Assembly: GCA_008330645.1 (NCBI GenBank)
Contig: VLTN01000026.1
Span: 62,001-126,000, forward strand
Direction: 5' to 3'
Source: Cafeteria roenbergensis
Taxonomy: Eukaryota > Sar > Bigyra > Bicosoecida > Cafeteriaceae
DNA: 64,000 nt
Made by a program: the position numbers and the translations under genes. Positions 10,801 to 21,518 of the stretch are shown one piece after another (position 1 is the stretch's first letter; the number at the start of each line of letters is the position of its first letter). Under the pieces are notes generated by a model, which saw nothing but the letters and a program-made list of their open reading frames with translations, searched no databases and was not told the origin of the DNA.

Positions 10801-13800
10801 ACGGCCCCGATCGTGAGCAGCGACCGCACGTCTGGCGAGTCGGTGGGGTCGAATGCATCCAGGGGTGCGAGAGACAGGCGCGCGGTCCGCCCGAGGTGCA
10901 GCTCGTCCACCTCGAAGCGGGTGCGGCCGGGGGCGACGGGGACGATCTGGGAGTGCATCGTCGCCGGCGTGGCGAAGTTGCTGTTGTCCACCTCGAGCCG
11001 GCGCAGCGCGCACCTGAACGGGTTCGTTTCGTCGTCCGGCCCGGCTGCCGATCCGGCCAGCTCGCACCAGAAGACACTCCCAGGGCCTCCAGGCAGGCCC
11101 GCGTCTCCGGCAGGCGCCCCGGACCTGGCGGTGACCGCCCCGTGAAAGTCGGCCGCGCGGGAGCCGCTGATGTGCAGCGCGACTCGGCCGCCGGAGCCGG
11201 CGTACCCGGAGAAGCTCACTGGGTTCCCGGTCCGGGCGTCGCCGCCGTCCGCCGACACGGTGCCCCAGCCCGACATCCGCGACGCCACGATCAGGATCGA
11301 GCCGCCCGCGCCGGCCCCGCCCGCGTAGGCGTAGCTCCCTGTGCCGCCCCCGGTGGTGCCCCGCGCGGACACGGTCCCGTTGATGCTCACCTCGCTGGAT
11401 GCGGACGCGTTGCAGAGGATGATCAGGGACCCGCCGCCCGTGCCGCCGGCTCCCGTGCCCGGCGTTCCGCCGGCGCCGGCGAGGGTGGGCCACTCGTAGT
11501 CGCCGCAGGCCTTTCCGGCCGGCCCGCCGCCGTGGAACCCGCCCCAGCGCGCGGGCCCGGAGCCGCACGACGCGTGGCGCTGGTTCTGCACGTAGCCTCG
11601 GCCGTCGGCCGTGATGGCGGCGCCCGTCGCCACCGTGAGCGAGTCGCGTGCGAGGAGGCGGAACTGCTGCGCTGGCAGCTCCGGCAGCGTCAGGCTGGCT
11701 GTGTCCTCGACCCACAGCTCCGCTGCGCCCAGGGCCGTCACGCCCTCCGTCAGCTCCAGAGTGGCGTCGCCCACCATGCGCAGGCGGGCCAGGCCGTACC
11801 GCCCCCGAGCATCGCCCGAGGCGCGGAGCTGGCCGCGCGAGGCGCAGGCCGGCACGAGGTCCGACTCGCACGCCCACTGCGCCCACGACTCGCCAGCTGC
11901 GCCCAGGGCAGTGTCGTTCACCCAGATGCCCCCGAGCTTGGACAGCGTCGCTGAGGATCCCGTGTCCAGGAGCAGACTGCGCATGCCCACCAGCTCCCCG
12001 TCCACCACTAGCGACGCGCCTCGCACCACCACCGTGGGGGGCAGCACCGCGCGGCCGTGCTCGTGAACCGTGATGGAGGCCGCCGACACCTCGAGGGGCT
12101 GCATCACCGTGCTGCGCGTCTGCAGAGTGACGGCGCCGCCGTCCAAGTCGTCGGGCCGCACGACCGACGTGGCGAGGCCGGTCTGCACCGCGGCGGCGGC
12201 CACGCCGGCGAACGTGAGAGTGGTGCCGCCCTGGACGTGGATCGCCGGGGAGCCCGTGCCCGGCGCGCTGGTCACGGCCCCGATCGTGAGCAGCGACCGC
12301 ACGTCTGGCGAGTCGGTGGGGTCGAATGCATCCAGGGGTGCGAGAGACAGGCGCGCGGTCCGCCCGAGGTGCAGCTCGTCCACCTCGAAGCGGGTGCGGC
12401 CGGGGGCGACGGGGACGATCTGGGAGTGCATCGTCGCCGGCGTGGCGAAGTTGCTGTTGTCCACCTCGAGCCGGCGCAGCGCGCACCTGAACGGGTTCGT
12501 TTCGTCGTCCGGCCCGGCTGCCGATCCGGCCAGCTCGCACCAGAAGACACTCCCAGGGCCTCCAGGCAGGCCCCGCGTCTCCGGCAGGCGCCCCGGACCT
12601 GGCGGTGACCGCCCCGTGAAAGTCGGCCGCGCGGGAGCCGCTGATGTGCAGCGCGACTCGGCCACCGGAGCCGGCGTACCCGGAGAAGCTCACTGGGTTC
12701 CCGGTCCGGGCGTCGCCGCCGTCCGCCGACACGGTGCCCCAGCCCGACATCCGCGACGCCACGATCAGGATCGAGCCGCCCGCGCCGGCCCCGCCCGCGT
12801 AGGCGTAGCTCCCTGTGCCGCCCCCGGTGGTGCCCCGCGCGGACACGGTCCCGTTGATGCTCACCTCGCTGGAGGCGGACGCGTTGCAGAGGATGATCAG
12901 GGACCCGCCGCCCGTGCCGCCGGCTCCCGTGCCCGGCGTTCCGCCGGCGCCGGCGAGGGTGGGCCACTCGTAGTCGCCGCAGGCCTTTCCGGCCGGCCCG
13001 CCGCCGTGGAACCCGCCCCAGCGCGCGGGCCCGGAGCCGCACGACGCGTGGCGCTGGTTCTGCACGTAGCCTCGGCCGTCGGCCGTGATGGCGGCGCCCG
13101 TCGCCACCGTGAGCGAGTCGCGTGCGAGGAGGCGGAACTGCTGCGCTGGCAGCTCCGGCAGCGTCAGGCTGGCTGTGTCCTCGACCCACAGCTCCGCTGC
13201 GCCCAGGGCCGTCACGCCCTCCGTCAGCTCCAGAGTGGCGTCGCCCACCATGCGCAGGCGGGCCAGGCCGTACCGCCCCCGAGCATCGCCCGAGGCGCGG
13301 AGCTGGCCGCGCGAGGCGCAGGCCGGCACGAGGTCCGACTCGCACGCCCACTGCGCCCACGACTCGCCAGCTGCGCCCAGGCAGTGTCGTTCACCCAGAT
13401 GCCCCCGAGCTTGGACAGCGTCGCTGAGGATCCCGTGTCCAGGAGCAGACTGCGCATGCCCACCAGCTCCCCGTCCACCACCAGCGATGCGCCTCGCACC
13501 ACCACCGTGGGGGGCAGCACTGCGCGGCCGTGCTCGTGAACCGTGATGGAGGCCGCCGACACCTCGAGGGGCTGCATCACCGTGCTGCGCATCTGCAGAG
13601 TGACGGCGCCGCCGTCCAAGTCGTCGGGCCGCACGACCGACGTGGCGAGGCCGGTCTGCACCGCGGCGGCGGCCACGCCGGCGAACGTGAGAGTGGTGCC
13701 GCCCTGGACGTGGATCGCCGGGGAGCCCGTGCCCGGCGCGCTGGTCACGGCCCCGATCGTGAGCAGCGACCGCACGTCTGGCGAGTCGGTGGGGTCGAAT

Positions 13801-16406
13801 GCATCCAGGGGTGCGAGAGACAGGCGCGCGGTCCGCCCGAGGTGCAGCTCGTCCACCTCGAAGCGGGTGCGGCCGGGGGCGACGGGGACGATCTGGGAGT
13901 GCATCGTCGCCGGCGTGGCGAAGTTGCTGTTGTCCACCTCGAGCCGGCGCAGCGCGCACCTGAACGGGTTCGTTTCGTCGTCCGGCCCGGCTGCCGATCC
14001 GGCCAGCTCGCACCAGAAGACACTCCCAGGGCCTCCAGGCAGGCCCGCGTCTCCGGCAGGCGCCCCGGACCTGGCGGTGACCGCCCCGTGAAAGTCGGCC
14101 GCGCGGGAGCCGCTGATGTGCAGCGCGACTCGGCCACCGGAGCCGGCGTACCCGGAGAAGCTCACTGGGTTCCCGGTCCGGGCGTCGCCGCCGTCCGCCG
14201 ACACGGTGCCCCAGCCCGACATCCGCGACGCCACGATCAGGATCGAGCCGCCCGCGCCGGCCCCGCCCGCGTAGGCGTAGCTCCCTGTGCCGCCCCCGGT
14301 GGTGCCCCGCGCGGACACGGTCCCGTTGATGCTCACCTCGCTGGAGGCGGACGCGTTGCAGAGGATGATCAGGGACCCGCCGCCCGTGCCGCCGGCTCCC
14401 GTGCCCGGCGTTCCGCCGGCGCCGGCGAGGGTGGGCCACTCGTAGTCGCCGCAGGCCTTTCCGGCCGGCCCGCCGCCGTGGAACCCGCCCCAGCGCGCGG
14501 GCCCGGAGCCGCACGACGCGTGGCGCTGGTTCTGCACGTAGCCTCGGCCGTCGGCCGTGATGGCGGCGCCCGTCGCCACCGTGAGCGAGTCGCGTGCGAG
14601 GAGGCGGAACTGCTGCGCTGGCAGCTCCGGCAGCGTCAGACTGGCTGTGTCCTCGACCCACAGCTCCGCTGCGCCCAGGGCCGTCACGCCCTCCGTCAGC
14701 TCCAGAGTGGCGTCGCCCACCATGCGCAGGCGGGCCAGGCCGTACCGCCCCCGAGCATCGCCCGAGGCGCGGAGCTGGCCGCGCGAGGCGCAGGCCGGCA
14801 CGAGGTCCGACTCGCACGCCCACTGCGCCCACGACTCGCCAGCTGCGCCCAAGGCAGTGTCGTTCACCCAGATGCCCCCGAGCTTGGACAGCGTCGCTGA
14901 GGATCCCGTGTCCAGGAGCAGACTGCGCATGCCCACCAGCTCCCCGTCCACCACCAGCGATGCGCCTCGCACCACCACCGTGGGGGGCAGCACTGCGCGG
15001 CCGTGCTCGTGAACCGTGATGGAGGCCGCTGACACCTCGAGGGGCTGCATCACCGTGCTGCGCGTCTGCAGAGTGACGGCGCCGCCGTCCAAGTCGTCGG
15101 GCCGCACGACCGACGTGGCGAGGCCGGTCTGCACCGCGGCGGCGGCCACGCCGGCGAACGTGAGAGTGGTGCCGCCCTGGACGTGGATCGCCGGGGAGCC
15201 CGTGCCCGGCGCGCTGGTCACGGCCCCGATCGTGAGCAGCGACCGCACGTCTGGCGAGTCGGTGGGGTCGAATGCATCCAGGGGTGCGAGAGACAGGCGC
15301 GCGGTCCGCCCGAGGTGCAGCTCGTCCACCTCGAAGCGGGTGCGGCCGGGGGCGACGGGGACGATCTGGGAGTGCATCGTCGCCGGCGTGGCGAAGTTGC
15401 TGTTGTCCACCTCGAGCCGGCGCAGCGCGCACCTGAACGGGTTCGTTTCGTCGTCCGGCCCGGCTGCCGATCCGGCCAGCTCGCACCAGAAGACACTCCC
15501 AGGGCCTCCAGGCAGGCCCGCGTCTCCGGCAGGCGCCCCGGACCTGGCGGTGACCGCCCCGTGAAAGTCGGCCGCGCGGGAGCCGCTGATGTGCAGCGCG
15601 ACTCGGCCACCGGAGCCGGCGTACCCGGAGAAGCTCACTGGGTTCCCGGTCCGGGCGTCGCCGCCGTCCGCCGACACGGTGCCCCAGCCCGACATCCGCG
15701 AGGCCACGATCAGGATCGAGCCGCCCGCGCCGGCCCCGCCCGCGTAGGCGTAGCTCCCTGTGCCGCCCCCGGTGGTGCCCCGCGCGGACACGGTCCCGTT
15801 GATGCTCACCTCGCTGGATGCGGACGCGTTGCAGAGGATGATCAGGGACCCGCCGCCCGTGCCGCCGGCTCCCGTGCCCGGCGTTCCGCCGGCGCCGGCG
15901 AGGGTGGGCCACTCGTAGTCGCCGCAGGCCTTTCCGGCCGGCCCGCCGCCGTGGAACCCGCCCCAGCGCGCGGGCCCGGAGCCGCACGACGCGTGGCGCT
16001 GGTTCTGCACGTAGCCTCGGCCGTCCACGGAGAGCACACCGGCACTTTCTACGGTCAACTTTGTTGCGCTGATTTCGAGCGAGGCCTGTTGTCCCGAGCC
16101 CGTCAGGATTCCGGCGACCGTCAGACTGTTCGAAATTTTGAGCTTTGCCGGCAGCGCCACCGTGAGCGTTGCACCGGCGTCGATGCTGAGCGAGCCGAAG
16201 CTCCAGTCTCCAGAGGCCAAAACGCACGTTTCCTGAACTCTGGGGCTGCTTCCTTGGGCGAAGTCAGGGCAGACCGGCTCGGGCGGGCCGGAGGCGGCGT
16301 TTGCGGACATCGCGCACCAGGCCATGACGAACCCGACTGCCCCTCGCAAGCCCCGCATGCTGGTCTGCGGCGCCCTTGGGGCTGAGAGGCTTTGCAAGTT
16401 TCGCAT
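1881..16406 (-). CDS. Giant secreted/membrane adhesin-like protein with long tandem repeats and polytopic C-terminus
   Basis: About 4841 residues if two compensating one-base indels are corrected. Start: first ATG at 16406 (another at 16358 sits just before the signal peptide; the frame upstream reaches only a TTG). Order: signal peptide with AVGFVMAWCAM ending near ANAASG (about 17-40); unique segment to 127; four and a third Gly-rich 491-residue repeats (about 128-2236), with GGxGxGGSxxI runs resembling glycine-rich beta-helix surface proteins; two or three NxNxxAxxxDGSC motifs (about 2450-2530); coiled coil (about 2535-2805); about eleven Cys-rich repeats of the CxDGxxxGxExDVDCGGxC type (about 2825-3660); an IPT/TIG-like domain (about 3715-3810); some six to eight hydrophobic segments (about 4210-4670); Ser/Arg-rich tail. 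This suggests a large ectodomain anchored by a polytopic membrane region, perhaps adhesive or sensory. Function is inference; I do not recognise the membrane family. Confidence 0.75.
9697..16025 (-). repeat. Tandem coding repeat, 1473-bp unit, about 4.3 copies
   Basis: The DGRGYVQNQRHASCGSGP segment recurs on the minus strand starting near 16025, 14552, 13078, 11606 and 10133, a period of 1473 bases (491 codons). Four full units and a fifth partial unit of about 437 bases are present. The copies differ at very few bases: for example one unit encodes GNYAYAGG where the others have GSYAYAGG, and one has an ATG where another has ACG codon context. Such uniformity indicates recent expansion or ongoing homogenisation. 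The unit length is a multiple of three, so copy number can change without breaking the frame. Confidence 0.95.
12573..13380 (-). other. Frame-shifted segment within the repeat (two compensating one-base indels)
   Basis: Near 13380 one repeat copy has one G fewer than the other copies (CCCAGGCAGTG against CCCAGGGCAGTG or CCCAAGGCAGTG on the plus strand). Near 12573 the same unit has one C more (GGCCCCGCG against GGCCCGCG). Between the two sites the normal repeat protein is read in another frame; outside them the frame is the same (16406 and 1881 are in register). Both changes are homopolymer-length changes, so a sequencing or assembly error in a repeat is the simplest reading, though a real 270-codon frame-swapped patch cannot be excluded. 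Confidence 0.8.
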
Positions 16407-16617
16407 TCCCTTGGCTGAAGCCTGGCCGGTCCCGCCGGCCTCGCCAGCTTCGGGCGGTTGGGGAGGTGCGGGAGCCGGGCGCAAGGCATTCGATCGAGAG
16501 CGGCGGTTTCACGGCAGTTTCGAATGTCTTTGTTTGCGCTGTCGAGGCTCGGGCAGGTCATTTAGCTTGGGCTCGCGCACGCGCCAGATGCCAGTCTCAG
16601 GCTTGCAAAAATTGCAG

Positions 16618-18084
16618 TCACACCTTCGCAGCATGCTCCGCCGTGTCCACAACTTTTTTCAGCACGCCGGCCGGTGGGAGCGCAGACCGGTGGCGAGGTG
16701 CGTGCGCTGCGGCTGGAGAGGCGGGCGCTGAGCGCCCCGCTTGCACGCTTCCAGGGGATGCGGGGAAGGGCGATGACGCTTCGGCAGCGGCAAAGCTGAT
16801 GCGTGAGCCACCCAGGCTTGCCGAGTACCGTGGCTCGCCTCTAGCTTGGCGGCCCGCTGTGCTCTCGAAGCTGGCAACCGAATCTGACCCAAGGGACTGC
16901 CGGCCGGCGATCGTGCGGTCTGTCCACACCGCGCGCTGAGAGCCCGGCCCCTCTGCAGCGCCGAGATGCCGCGGCTGCCACGGAGTGGACGGCCCAGCAG
17001 ACGATTCTGCCGCGTGGCAAGGCGCTTGGTCTTCAGGGAACAGTCGCCGCAGTTGTCGGCCAGCGCAGGCGACCGCGCCGTGCGATGCCAGCTGAGCGGC
17101 CGTTGGACGGCTTGTCGGGTCAAGTCGCAGACAGGTTGCCGCGACGTCTGCCAAATCGCCCGGCCATGCCCCCCGAGCCTCCACGCCAGAGGCGCGGCCT
17201 TGTGCTCGAGGTGACATCCCAAGCACGCTCGCCGTCGTCCCCAATGAGGAGGGTTGGCTCCTGTGGTCCGCTTCCCACCTCTCCCGAGCGGCCTGCAGCG
17301 CCAGAGCGGCCCCGTTCTTGGTTCTCCTCAGGGCAGTGTAGGCCGAGCCACTGCGTGGCAGGGGCTCACCAGAGAGCATTTCCAGCATGATCAGACCAAG
17401 CGCGAAAATGTCGGCAGGCCGACGGTCCTGCCCGGGGACCGGGTTGAGGGTCTCCGGAGCGATGTAGTCGGAGTCTCCGTCTCGCGATCGGTCGTCATTC
17501 CATCTGGCGCACCGGCCGAGGTCTGCAAGCTTGAACACTGGGGCGGCAGAGCCAGACTTGCCGGCTCCCGCCAATGCATCGGTGGACGGCAGTCCCGTCA
17601 AGCCGGCGACGAACGGCAGGAAGTGCCCTGCGCGGTCGCAGAGCGGCCTTGAATAGCCGACGAGGATGTTGCGCGGCTTCACATCCAGGTGGGCCAAGCC
17701 GCGGGCGTGCAAGTGTTCCAGCCCTCTGGCGAGGTGGAGGGCCACGCACCGAATGTCGATGGCGTGAGGGGTTGCGCGCCGCATCCTCGTTCCGTCCGAG
17801 TGCATGTCGTCACGGCCCATCACTTCGCTCTGAGAGAGCTGCGCCAGCTTCAGAGACTGGAAGGACACCTGCGACAAGGAGGGGCCCGCGTCGCAACCAT
17901 CGCTGCCACCGGAAGCGCGAGGCGCGAGGGCGAACGACGAGGTGGCCGCTGCTCCAAGACCGCCACGCTCAGCGCCAGGCCTCTGGCTGCGCCTCCACGC
18001 TTCGTCCGCTTCATCCGCTTGCGCCTCCGACATGGCGGCTCCCATGCCCATGCCGTGGGAGAGGTCGCCATTGTCCGAGAACGC

Positions 18085-18122
<38 letters not shown>

Positions 18123-19686
18123 CGCTTGCGTCGCTGTCCGCATTTGCAGTGGCTGAGGGAGTGGCCTGCCGCCCGCGCCCGGAAGCGCCTCCTCCGAAGT
18201 AACTCCGGATGTCCGCCTTGGCAGCCGCTTGAGGCCTACCCCGCTGCAGCGACCTCGAAGGTGCCGACACCTCCCCATCGTCATCATCGCTCGACTCGGC
18301 GTCGTTGCAAGATGGGCCAGCCGAGCCATTGGACCGCACTGGACCCGTTGCCGCCGAGGGGGAACAGCCTGGGCTGAAGGCAAGCGCCCTCGCAACCGGG
18401 CCACCGGAGGGAGTGCCCGGCGATCGAGGCACAGCCCGAGCAGCCCGGCCCGAGGACCGGTCGGCGACTGGCGAGCTTGCAGGAGGACCACGCCGCGGGC
18501 TGGTTGTCCTGCGCTGCGGGTGCAGCGGACTATCATCCAGATCGCCATCGTCATCGCCCTCGGGCCCGCGAGCACGGACCCGGCCAGACTGCCCCGACGC
18601 TTCGGCGGGGCGACCCTCACCTTGCGCGCTGTCGCCACGGCCTGCCAGAGGACCATCCTCCGACACGGCGCCGAACCGAAGGGCGGCCACGCCGCTCTCG
18701 CCGGGGCCGAATCCGCTCCCGCTGTCAGTGAACGCGCTCTCCTGCGACGCGAACGAGAGCTGGCGCCCAAGTCCCCCAACGGGAGCAGCCAAGCGCGCTC
18801 CCGCCCGCGCCACTCCGATATCATCATCGCCGTAGTCGTCTTCGTCGTCCCCGTAGCTCTGGGACGCCGTCCCACCGACGGGAGGGGAGCCGAAAGCCAG
18901 AGTCGACCCAGCCGCCCCGAGCCCTCTCGCTGCTCCGGCGATTTCCCTGCCCGCCCCCACCCGCGAGACGGAGCGATGCTTAGACTTGAGGACGGAGGGC
19001 GGGGCAGACGGCACCACGGCGCGGGCCGCCACTGCATAGGCACGCCCGGCCGCTTGTCTTGAGCACCGGCTTTGCTTCCCGCTTCCCTCTGCGGCATCGT
19101 CATCGCCCGCAGACCTTGCGTCGGAATCGCATCCCTCATCGCCCAAGCCAGACCCCGTCGGCTGTCTGCGCCCGACCAGCGCGTCTAAAAGCGTGCCCCA
19201 AGCAAGCTCCAGCTGGATGCACAACTGCCCATGCCCCCCCCCCGGCGGAGCAGCTTCCCTCCAGCTGGAGTGGTAACCCACCAGGTGCTCGTGCCGCCCC
19301 ACTGCCGCCATCGCGTGCACTTCGGCCAGCAAGTCTGCCGCCGCCTCCGCGTCCCCCTGCCTCTGCTGCACAGCCCGCTTCACAGCGTAGGTCACCCCGT
19401 CCACGCGCGACCGAGCGCGCACCACCTCACAGAACGCGCCCCTGCCAGCGAAGCCGATCTCCTCAAACTGCATCGCGAAGATGGACACCCTGCCGTCCGG
19501 TCCCACGCTGCTGCCAGAGCGCCCCGCGACGTCACGCCGCAGCCTCCTGCGCCGCCGGTCCGCAAACCTGGCAGCAGAAGCAGCGTCGGGCACCTCCAGC
19601 AGAGGGTTCTGGGACATGGGAAGCTTGGCGCGCCTCACTGCCGGCGAATCGTCTGCGACGTGCCGAGAGGCAACCTGGTCGCGGGC

Positions 19687-19728
<42 letters not shown>

Positions 19729-20541
19729 CCCGGCCCCGGCGCCACCTGCGGTCTTGTCCATCGCGGTCGCGCTCCTCCCTGGGCGCGCCCGGCAGCTCGG
19801 CTCCTGCCCAGATGCGGCAGCATCGCCCAGAGGTCCGCCAGAAGCAAGCGGCAGACAGGGCGACCGCCCAGCACCGCCCCTGGCCGCTGCAGCAGAGGCA
19901 CCTGGCGGGCTTGAGACAAACGCCAGCCTTGCACTCAGCGGGCGACCATCGCAGTCGGGGCGGGCTGGCGTGGGAGGCGAGGCCACCAGCGGCTTGCTGG
20001 GCGCCGCCCACGCCGGCCTGGAGGCTCCACAGGTGGACCCAGGGGACGAGTCTGCCCCGCAAGCACCCACTGCCTCCGTGGCCCATGCCGGAGGCCCAGC
20101 TGGCTTGCCTCGGGAGTCGTTCTGCCTCGGTTGACCTGCCCAGCTCCGCATGCCGGCACGGCCGCCGGCCTGCTGGCTGTCCGGGGACGCTCCATCGCCG
20201 GACGACGAAGGGGGACCGGGCACTCCAAGTGTCATTCTGGCCCGCTTCGACGCAGAGGCGGGGACGGGCGGCGCTGTGGGCGTGGAGTCGGGGCCTCGCG
20301 AGCGCTCGCGCGCTGCTGCAAGGGCCCGGCGCAGCGACGGCCTCCCAGCGAGGCCACCGCCAGAGGGCGGCGACGCGTCGGAAGAAGCCCTCCTGGCTCT
20401 GGCCGGCGACAGCCGAAGCCGGGACATGCCCAGCGAGCCAACGGACGCCTGAGAAGCGCCGACGCGGCGAGGCGACACCTGCCTCATGGGCAGCGCGCCT
20501 GGCCCATCATCGCTAACGATGCTATCGTCCAGGTCGGACAT
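16618..20541 (-). CDS. WEE1: Wee1-like protein kinase with a large insert in the catalytic domain
   Basis: 1307 residues from the ATG at 20541 (MSDLDDSIVSDDG). The frame is open up to an ATG at 21111, but those 190 extra residues are rich in Cys and Trp and look non-coding. Residues 1-350 are Ser/Pro/Arg-rich and disordered. The kinase begins FEEIGFAGRGAFCEV (359), with the ATP lysine in YAVKR (K388). The catalytic loop is HLDVKPRNIL (D953). The metal-binding motif is DLG (1007-1009) rather than DFG, as in Wee1, followed by GDSDYIAPE and ADIFALGLIMLEMLSGEPLPRSG, which matches the Wee1 signature GDSRFLAxE, ADIFAL and GEPLPRNG. Wee1 kinases inhibit CDK1 by phosphorylating its ATP loop and delay mitosis. 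Between the N-lobe (about 455) and the C-lobe (about 925) lies a roughly 465-residue acidic, Ser-rich insert. Gene ends 212 bases before the adhesin start. Confidence 0.85.
18085..18125 (+). repeat. Hexanucleotide microsatellite GTCGCT
   Basis: Six to seven copies of GTCGCT stand in the kinase insert. On the coding (minus) strand they encode an alternating Ser-Asp run within the acidic part of the insert. Confidence 0.85.
19688..19726 (+). repeat. (CTG)13 trinucleotide repeat
   Basis: Thirteen perfect CTG triplets on the plus strand. In the minus-strand kinase gene they are read as AGC and give a run of serines in the N-terminal disordered region, followed by ARDQ. Perfect repeats of this length are likely to vary in length between strains. 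Confidence 0.95.
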
Positions 20542-21168
20542 GCCGATCGGCCGCTCCGGAACGTCATCATCACAGGTCCTGCGAACGCCCAGCGCACACT
20601 CGGGGCAACGAGCCAAACTCAGGCACATGCACCGACGAGTCCGACCCGCGTCTGCGCCCCCAGGCCATTCTGGTGGGTCGGGGCACCAGCAAGCGAGGGG
20701 CGCGTCGGCTGTTCTCATGATTCCAGGGCGAATTCTCGCTCGATGCACCCCCTGGCCGGACTGGTGGAGCGGCACTCGGGCGGAAGATTCAAATTGATTG
20801 CATCGCGCCTCTCGCAGCCGCTGCTGCTCGCGGTCATGGGAGCTCACCGTCGCTTCCGGCGTGTCATTGCCGTGAGAGTCGTCTGGGTGGCCATGGCTCC
20901 GGCCGCAAGTGCCGATCTGCGGCGCCAGGCCTCGCAGGGTGGTGAGGGGCGGTTCTGTGGCACAGAAAGCCTGGCAGAGCCGCACACCGGGAGCGCAACA
21001 CAACCCCGGCGGGCCGACGCCGGCGCGCCACGCGCCGCAGCGGCACCTCGTCCGCCCTGCAGGCTGCCAGATCCAAGGCTGCCACGCCGCAGGTTTTTGC
21101 TTCGGGCGCATCGGGGAGGGGGCGTGGCACGTCGACCGACAGCACGTACCAACTGCAAAAAGAAGAAG
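20542..21168. other. 5' flank of the Wee1-like gene
   Basis: About 630 bases between the chosen kinase start and the tRNA terminator. The kinase frame is open through most of it, but the translated composition (many Cys and Trp, no known domain) argues against coding. It probably holds promoter and 5' untranslated sequence. I see no other gene. Confidence 0.5.
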
Positions 21169-21175
21169 AAAAAAA
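21169..21175 (-). terminator. RNA polymerase III T-run terminator
   Basis: Seven A on the plus strand, thus seven T in the direction of tRNA transcription, three bases beyond the tRNA 3' end. A second T-rich stretch follows. This is the standard Pol III stop signal. Confidence 0.85.
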
Positions 21176-21178
21176 GGC

Positions 21179-21250
21179 AGGCCATACCCGGGTTCGAACC
21201 GGGGTCTTCGCAGTCAAAGTGCGACGTCATTACCACTAAACTATAAGGCC
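21179..21250 (-). tRNA. trnQ-UUG: tRNA-Gln, anticodon UUG
   Basis: 72 nucleotides on the minus strand. The acceptor arm is GGCCTTA pairing with TATGGCC with one T-T mismatch. The anticodon stem TCGCA/TGCGA encloses the loop CTTTGAC, giving anticodon TTG at 21217-21215, which reads CAA (Gln). The T arm is CCCGG, TTCGAAC, CCGGG, and the B box GGTTCGAACC is intact. The discriminator is T (U73), usual for eukaryotic tRNA-Gln. No CCA is encoded and no intron is seen. It lies between the PH/coiled-coil gene and the kinase gene, in the same orientation. Confidence 0.95.
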
Positions 21251-21518
21251 TCAGTGTCCGGGATGGAGTGAATTGCATCTGGAAATTAATACGCAACGCT
21301 CCCAGTTTTAATGACTGAGTGGTTCTGCCTGCGTTCGCTTGCGGCGTCGTGTGGAGGTCGGAATGTCGCAGCTGAGAGCAGGGAGGTGGCTTGAAAGCAC
21401 TGCAGCGAATGAAAATACGTGGTTGCCTGGGAATGCCAACAGATCACAATAGGCTCCAAGCCCAACGTGCATCAGGGCGGCGGGGCCCAGCAGCCTGATG
21501 GCTGGCGGCACCAACAAG

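Noticed and set aside
9688-16227. Minus-strand Arg-rich open frame of 2179 codons across the adhesin repeats
   Set aside because: Alternative frame of the 1473-bp repeat. It holds the true repeat protein only between the two compensating indels.
10584-16385. Several plus-strand open frames of 400-490 codons repeated every 1473 bases
   Set aside because: Antisense shadows of the adhesin repeat; they have no start, domain or flanking support of their own.
20542-21111. 190-residue N-terminal extension of the Wee1-like kinase from an ATG at 21111
   Set aside because: The sequence is rich in Cys and Trp, unlike the disordered kinase N-terminus, and lies close to the tRNA gene; MSDLDDSI at 20541 is the better start.
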